From NCBI RefSeq assembly GCF_018614075.1, contig NZ_JAGGOZ010000057.1:1-64000 (forward strand): a stretch of DNA of 64,000 nt, written 5' to 3'. The position numbers and the translations under genes were made by a program. Under the pieces are notes generated by a model, which saw only the letters and a list, made by a program, of their open reading frames with translations, was not told where the DNA came from and did not search any database. Below are positions 59,365-64,000 of the stretch, in pieces; positions within the stretch are counted from its first letter, which is position 1, and each line of letters opens with the position of its first letter. Source of the stretch: Streptomyces sp. ISL-94 (GTDB lineage Bacteria > Actinomycetota > Actinomycetes > Streptomycetales > Streptomycetaceae).

Positions 59365-60885
59365 ATGAGTGTGGACACCAGAACGTCAGGGTTCGACGAC
59401 CAGCCCGCGCTGAGCATGGTCAAGGTGCCGTGCGATCCCGCACAGGTCATCGTCAACCACGCCAGCTTCCGCGTGCGGCTCGCACCGAGCCCGAGCGCGC
59501 GTTCCAAGCCCGCGAACGCTCCCGGGAGAGCGCCCGTCCTCGGCGGCGCCGCCGCCGCCGGCGCCACCCGGCGCCGCGCCCCCGTCGTCTGGAGCGGCAA
59601 GTCCGACGCCGGCGATGCGGCCGCCATGGGCGGTCTGCTCCAAGCCGTGCGCGAGGCCGGCCGCGGGCTCGACGAGTACGACGGCGGCGCCACCCAGGTC
59701 ATCCCGCGGATCGACCTCGCCCACGACCTCGCCGACGCCACCCTGGCCGTGCCGACCGTCATCGGCCAGCGCAGCTACGGGGGTTACGGGGACCACGGGA
59801 ACCAGGACGAGACGCGCCCGCAGGCCGCCGTACGGGACCTGCCCTACGAGCAGCCGCCCGGCGCCGGACCCGGCGGATCCGACTCCCGCCGCACCGGGTC
59901 CGACACGCGCGCGCAGGCCTCCTACTACCCCGGCCGCCGGATGAACCTCGGCGTCGTGCTGCTCCCGCTGCGCGTCTTCCTCGGCTTCATCTCCATCTAC
60001 GCCGGCATGGGCAAGCTGTGCGACCCCGTCTACTTCGACGGCGGCGAGCGCGGCTCCATGGTCACCTGGCTGCACACCCTGCACCCCTGGGCGCTGGCCG
60101 AGCCGCTGCGCGACTTCGCCCTCGCCCACCCGGTCGGGGCCGGCCTCAGCGTCGCCTTCCTCCAGGTCATCGTGGGCGTGCTGACGGTGTTCGGGCTGTG
60201 GCAGCGGTTCGCCGCCTGCTTCGGGGCCCTGCTGTCCGCCGCGCTGCTGATGACGGTGAGCTGGCGGACCGTCCCCGCCTACGACGCCCCCGACATCATC
60301 TACCTCGCCGCCTGGAGCCCGCTGATCATCGCGGGCGCCCCCGTGTACTCGCTGGACGGACGCCTCGCAAGTGAGGCCTGGCGCACCCTCGGGCCGCGCT
60401 CCGAGGTCTGGCGGCTGCGGCGGCGCGTCCTGCGCCGCGGGGCCGTCATGGCCACCGTCGTGTGCGGGCTCACCCTCCTCATCGGCTCCCTCCTCGGCGG
60501 GGCCGTCCGCTCCTCCACCGTCGTCACCGTGCCCGGACCGGGACAGGCCCCCAGCAACTACCTGCCGGGCCGGCCGCTCCCGCAGACCCCCGCCCCGCAG
60601 CAGCCCTCGCAGCAGCAGCCGTCCAAGGCGCCGCAGCCCAGCGCCACCGCCACCGAACCGGCCGCCAAGCCCGGCAAGGGCGCGACCGCCGGGCCCACCC
60701 GCGGCACCGCCGGAGCCGGCTCCCAGTCGCCCACCGCGACCAAGGGCGCCACCGGCAGCCAGACCCCGCGCAGCACGCCGCGGCAGTCCGCCTCCCAGAA
60801 GCCGCCGGCCTCCTCCTCCGGTTCCACCACCGGCAGCACCACCCCGAGCCGGCAGCCCGGCCTGGTCGGGGGGCTCCTCGGCTGA
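59365..60885 (+). CDS. DoxX-family membrane protein with long disordered ends
   Basis: A 506-residue protein. Residues 1-190 are cytoplasmic and low-complexity; 190-350 hold four to five helices of the DoxX type (LGVVLLPLRVFLGFISIYAGMGKL; AGLSVAFLQVIVGVLTVFGLW), then another helix near 360-380, and a Gln/Pro/Ser/Thr-rich tail to the end. DoxX-like proteins are linked to quinone/thiol redox chemistry; here the active role is unknown. The start ATG/GTG pair is at 59365/59371. Confidence 0.85.
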   Translation: MSVDTRTSGFDDQPALSMVKVPCDPAQVIVNHASFRVRLAPSPSARSKPANAPGRAPVLGGAAAAGATRRRAPVVWSGKSDAGDAAAMGGLLQAVREAGRGLDEYDGGATQVIPRIDLAHDLADATLAVPTVIGQRSYGGYGDHGNQDETRPQAAVRDLPYEQPPGAGPGGSDSRRTGSDTRAQASYYPGRRMNLGVVLLPLRVFLGFISIYAGMGKLCDPVYFDGGERGSMVTWLHTLHPWALAEPLRDFALAHPVGAGLSVAFLQVIVGVLTVFGLWQRFAACFGALLSAALLMTVSWRTVPAYDAPDIIYLAAWSPLIIAGAPVYSLDGRLASEAWRTLGPRSEVWRLRRRVLRRGAVMATVVCGLTLLIGSLLGGAVRSSTVVTVPGPGQAPSNYLPGRPLPQTPAPQQPSQQQPSKAPQPSATATEPAAKPGKGATAGPTRGTAGAGSQSPTATKGATGSQTPRSTPRQSASQKPPASSSGSTTGSTTPSRQPGLVGGLLG

Positions 60886-60912
60886 GCCGGCCGACCGGCA
60901 TCGAGGGAACCG

Positions 60913-60943
60913 GGGGTCCGGCACGCACGGTGTGCCGGGCCCC
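60913..60943. terminator. Bidirectional terminator
   Basis: 12-pair stem GGGGTCCGGCAC/GTGCCGGGCCCC (one wobble) between the convergent DoxX-like and nucleotidyltransferase genes. Confidence 0.8.
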
Positions 60944-61005
60944 TCCTCGCGTGCCGAGCGCGCGAAGCATCGTACGAGCGGAGCGTGGTGGCGCGGGGAA
61001 AGGGC

Positions 61006-61764
61006 TCAGAGGGCCGTCTGCGCGGCCAACTCCTTTGCCGCCTCGGCCAGATCCTTTGCCGTGTCGATCGCCCGCCAGTAGGCCCCCTGGGGCAGCGGGA
61101 AGCCGGCCAGCCGCCGCTCGCGGGCCAGCCGCGGGAACGTGGTGCGCTCGTGGTCCCCCAAGTCCGGGAGCAGCGCGGCGAATTCGGCACTGAAGACGTA
61201 CACGCCGGCATTGACCGGATACGGCGACAGCGGGGCCTCGATGAAGTCCAGCACCTGCCCGAACTCGTTCGTCTCCACCACCCCCCACGGGATCCGCGGG
61301 CGCGCCAGGGCGAGTGTGGCGACCGCACCGCGCTCGGCGTGGAAGGCCGCCATCTCGCGCAGCGAGAAGCGGGTCCAGATGTCGCCGTTCGTCGCGTACC
61401 AGGCGCGGTCGGGGTGCGGGAGGTGCCGCGCGGCGTGCTTGAGGCCGCCGCCGCGCCCCAGGGGCTCCTCCTCGACGACCGTGGTCACGCGGAGCGGCAG
61501 CCGGGCCGCGGCCAGCCACTCCTGGAGCACGTCCGCGAGGTGCCCGCAGGAGACGACGGCGTCGGTGACCCCCTCGGCGGCCAGCCAGGCCAGCTGGTGC
61601 CCGATGATCGGCACCCCCGTCCCCGGGATCTCGACCATCGGCTTGGGACGGTCGTCCGTGTACGGCCGCAGCCGCGAGCCCTGGCCGCCCGCCAGGATGA
61701 CCGCCTGGGTGGGCGTGGTGGGGAACGCGGCTGCGGGAGGGACGGATCGGGGGGTGTCGTTCAT
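61006..61764 (-). CDS. Sugar-phosphate nucleotidyltransferase family protein
   Basis: A 252-residue enzyme of the NTP-transferase (mannose-1-phosphate guanylyltransferase/RmlA-like) family. The signature AVILAGGQGSRLRPYTDDRPKPMVEI is at about 21-46, the sugar-binding GHQLAWLAAEGVTD follows, then TNGDIWTRF (Asp metal site). It makes an NDP-sugar; the sugar and nucleotide are not certain. No glycosyltransferase is adjacent. Single gene. Confidence 0.88.
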   Translation of the reverse strand: MNDTPRSVPPAAAFPTTPTQAVILAGGQGSRLRPYTDDRPKPMVEIPGTGVPIIGHQLAWLAAEGVTDAVVSCGHLADVLQEWLAAARLPLRVTTVVEEEPLGRGGGLKHAARHLPHPDRAWYATNGDIWTRFSLREMAAFHAERGAVATLALARPRIPWGVVETNEFGQVLDFIEAPLSPYPVNAGVYVFSAEFAALLPDLGDHERTTFPRLARERRLAGFPLPQGAYWRAIDTAKDLAEAAKELAAQTAL

Positions 61765-61791
61765 GGAGGCAGCGTAGGGACGCGGCGCGGC

Positions 61792-62205
61792 TCAGCCCAT
61801 GGAGGCGACGCCGGTCGCGTACGAGGTGTCGCACACGGGGCGGGCGTAGGACTGGGCCTTCGTCGGTCCGTAGGCGGTCACGGCGGCGCGGCCCAGGGCC
61901 TTCGCGATGCCGACGCAGTGCTCGGCGAGCGACGGCCGCTTGTCCACCGCCTGCTGGAGGTGGGTGAGGACGTCACCCGGCTCCTCGCCCTGCTGGAGCT
62001 CGTTCAGCAGCTTCTCGCGCAGCACGTCGTGTGCGGCGCGCGGCTTCGCGGGGACGGAGACGTCCTCGGCGGAGGCGGTCAGGATCTGGGAGGAGGAAGT
62101 GTCCGCCCAGGGGACCATGGTGACCGCGAGGGTCCCGGACAGGACGAGGACGACGGGCAGGACCAGGGCGAGGGAACGGCCGATACGGCGGGCAGTGTGG
62201 GTCAC
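61792..62205 (-). CDS. Hypothetical secreted protein (137 aa)
   Basis: A 137-residue protein with a signal peptide (RIGRSLALVLPVVLVLSGTLAVTMV) and a mature part of about 100 residues rich in helices (LREKLLNELQQGEEPGDVLTHLQQAVDKRP). Two cysteines (EHCVGIA and ARPVCDTS) probably form a disulfide. GTG start. Upstream gene of the nucleotidyltransferase by 27 bp, so the two may be co-transcribed. No family recognised. Confidence 0.75.
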   Translation of the reverse strand: MTHTARRIGRSLALVLPVVLVLSGTLAVTMVPWADTSSSQILTASAEDVSVPAKPRAAHDVLREKLLNELQQGEEPGDVLTHLQQAVDKRPSLAEHCVGIAKALGRAAVTAYGPTKAQSYARPVCDTSYATGVASMG

Positions 62206-62350
62206 GAGGGCGAGAGTAGCGCTCGGTGAAGATTTGGCGACATTTAGTCACCCTGTCGGGGGATGGTTCGACGTGGCTTTTCGAATTATGGGTTGACGGG
62301 TTGGGGTTTATTGGACCGGTCTGCCGGGGTTTCGCGGAAGCGGTGAAACG

Positions 62351-62385
62351 GCGAAGGGGCGCCTCCGACGGGGGCGCCCCTTCGC
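62351..62385 (-). terminator. Terminator of msiK
   Basis: Perfect 13-bp stem GCGAAGGGGCGCC/GGCGCCCCTTCGC, 16 bp past the msiK stop on the minus strand. Confidence 0.88.
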
Positions 62386-62400
62386 GTGCGTGCGGTGCGG

Positions 62401-63489
<1,089 letters not shown>

Positions 63490-63537
63490 GGTGGTGAATC
63501 CCTTCTACCGGCAGGAACGTGCCGGACGATCCGAGTG

Positions 63538-63553
63538 GAAGGTCTAGTCCAGT
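63538..63553. promoter_or_regulatory. Possible DasR site upstream of msiK
   Basis: The segment GGTCTAGTCCAGT agrees with the dre core (GGTCTAGACCACT) except at one core base; the left end is poor, giving about 12 of 16 matches. DasR governs chitin/GlcNAc uptake, which needs MsiK. Confidence 0.4.
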
Positions 63554-63772
63554 TGACCGGACTCCGCTCGACGCTACCTGCCCGGACGGCTCCTGTCAGC
63601 ACCCGGGAAGTTCCGATCGCCGACACCGTACGGGTGACGGCCGTTCGCATGGATTTCCGGAGGGTCCGAACCCGGGTGCGAGACCTTCCCGTGTTCAGGC
63701 GATACATCTCGTCCGTCCTGGCGGCGCCTCCCATCCGGGGGCGCCGGCGGCTTGGAACCGAGAGGGAAACGA

Positions 63773-64000
63773 ATGAAGAATCGTCTCGTACTCATTGGAT
63801 CTGCTGTGGCGGCGAGCGTCGGCCTGTGCATGGCGGCCACGCCGGCGATGGCCCAGGCTCCCCTCAAGGTGAGCGTGGCCTGCGGTGACGTCGCCGCGCT
63901 CATCGCCGCCATCGGCGACGCGAATCTGAATGCCGACGGCGGGACGATCACGCTGGCCAAGGACTGCGCCTACCGCTTCCAGGACGATTTCGAAGATTCG
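63773..64000 (+). CDS. Secreted beta-helix-like protein, cut by window end
   Basis: The first 76 codons of a gene that continues beyond 64000. Start ATG follows GAGAGGGAAACGA. The signal peptide (LVLIGSAVAASVGLCMAATPAMA) is clear; the mature start VACGDVAALIAAIGDANLN and GGTITLAKDCAYRF resemble right-handed parallel beta-helix (polymorphic outer-membrane type) proteins. Cys residues likely pair. The rest is not visible, so the family call is tentative. Confidence 0.75.
   Translation, partial: MKNRLVLIGSAVAASVGLCMAATPAMAQAPLKVSVACGDVAALIAAIGDANLNADGGTITLAKDCAYRFQDDFEDS

Overview
The window is a stretch of linear-chromosome core DNA from a Streptomyces (very high G+C, GTG/TTG starts, mycothiol genes, glnR, rsiG, nur, msiK, phoRP). 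From memory, the gene order resembles the segment of the Streptomyces coelicolor chromosome around SCO4132 to SCO4240, with several genes of that segment missing here. No phage, plasmid, insertion sequence, CRISPR array or biosynthetic cluster is visible. The last gene runs off the right edge.

Layout. 0.1-4 kb: secreted cell wall hydrolase, PAP2 phosphatase, a minus-strand set of tiny proteins, a lipoprotein-like protein. 4.2-15.7 kb: copper repressor csoR with its operator, then a phosphate block: PiT transporter with its DUF47 partner, the pstSCAB operon behind a PHO box, polyphosphate kinase overlapping a CHAD protein, then mshD. 15.8-25.3 kb: secreted 5'-nucleotidase, alpha/beta hydrolase divergent from a TetR regulator, a Tat-exported PI-PLC with a Gly-Thr microsatellite, a two-component system, an HtrA-like protease and a LacI regulator. 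25.3-36.6 kb: glnR, a MoaD-like carrier, a repeat-rich membrane protein, an LmeA-like protein, a sulfurtransferase behind a Cys-containing leader peptide, a tightly coupled three-gene operon of single-pass proteins, nur, ygfZ and dtd. 36.7-43.3 kb: the c-di-GMP-sensing anti-sigma factor rsiG, an Eis-like acetyltransferase, a PrmC-like methyltransferase, an HbhA-type locus, and a receiver/PP2C phosphatase next to a minisatellite. 43.3-50.4 kb: NlpC/P60 hydrolase, methyltransferase, mshA with a YbjN protein, MFS transporter, gpmA, an atypical tRNA-Trp and a Cys-rich peptide. 50.4-64 kb: phoU divergent from phoRP, carD, ispDF, cysS, rlmB, DoxX-like protein, a sugar nucleotidyltransferase, msiK and a truncated secreted protein.

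Together the phosphate genes form an almost complete response: PhoR/PhoP sensing, PhoU control, high-affinity (Pst) and low-affinity (PiT) uptake, polyphosphate storage (Ppk, CHAD) and extracellular phosphate release (5'-nucleotidase). A second theme is thiol/sulfur metabolism (mshA, mshD, cysS, a sulfurtransferase under a probable cysteine-responsive leader). At sequence level the window shows a dispersed family of GC-rich palindromic intergenic repeats and at least eleven genes whose start codon lies only 6-8 bases after a -10-like hexamer, suggesting leaderless mRNAs.

The least explained loci are the three-gene coupled operon at 31.2-33.8 kb, the atypical tRNA-Trp and Cys-rich peptide near 50 kb, and a terminator-like hairpin upstream of glnR.
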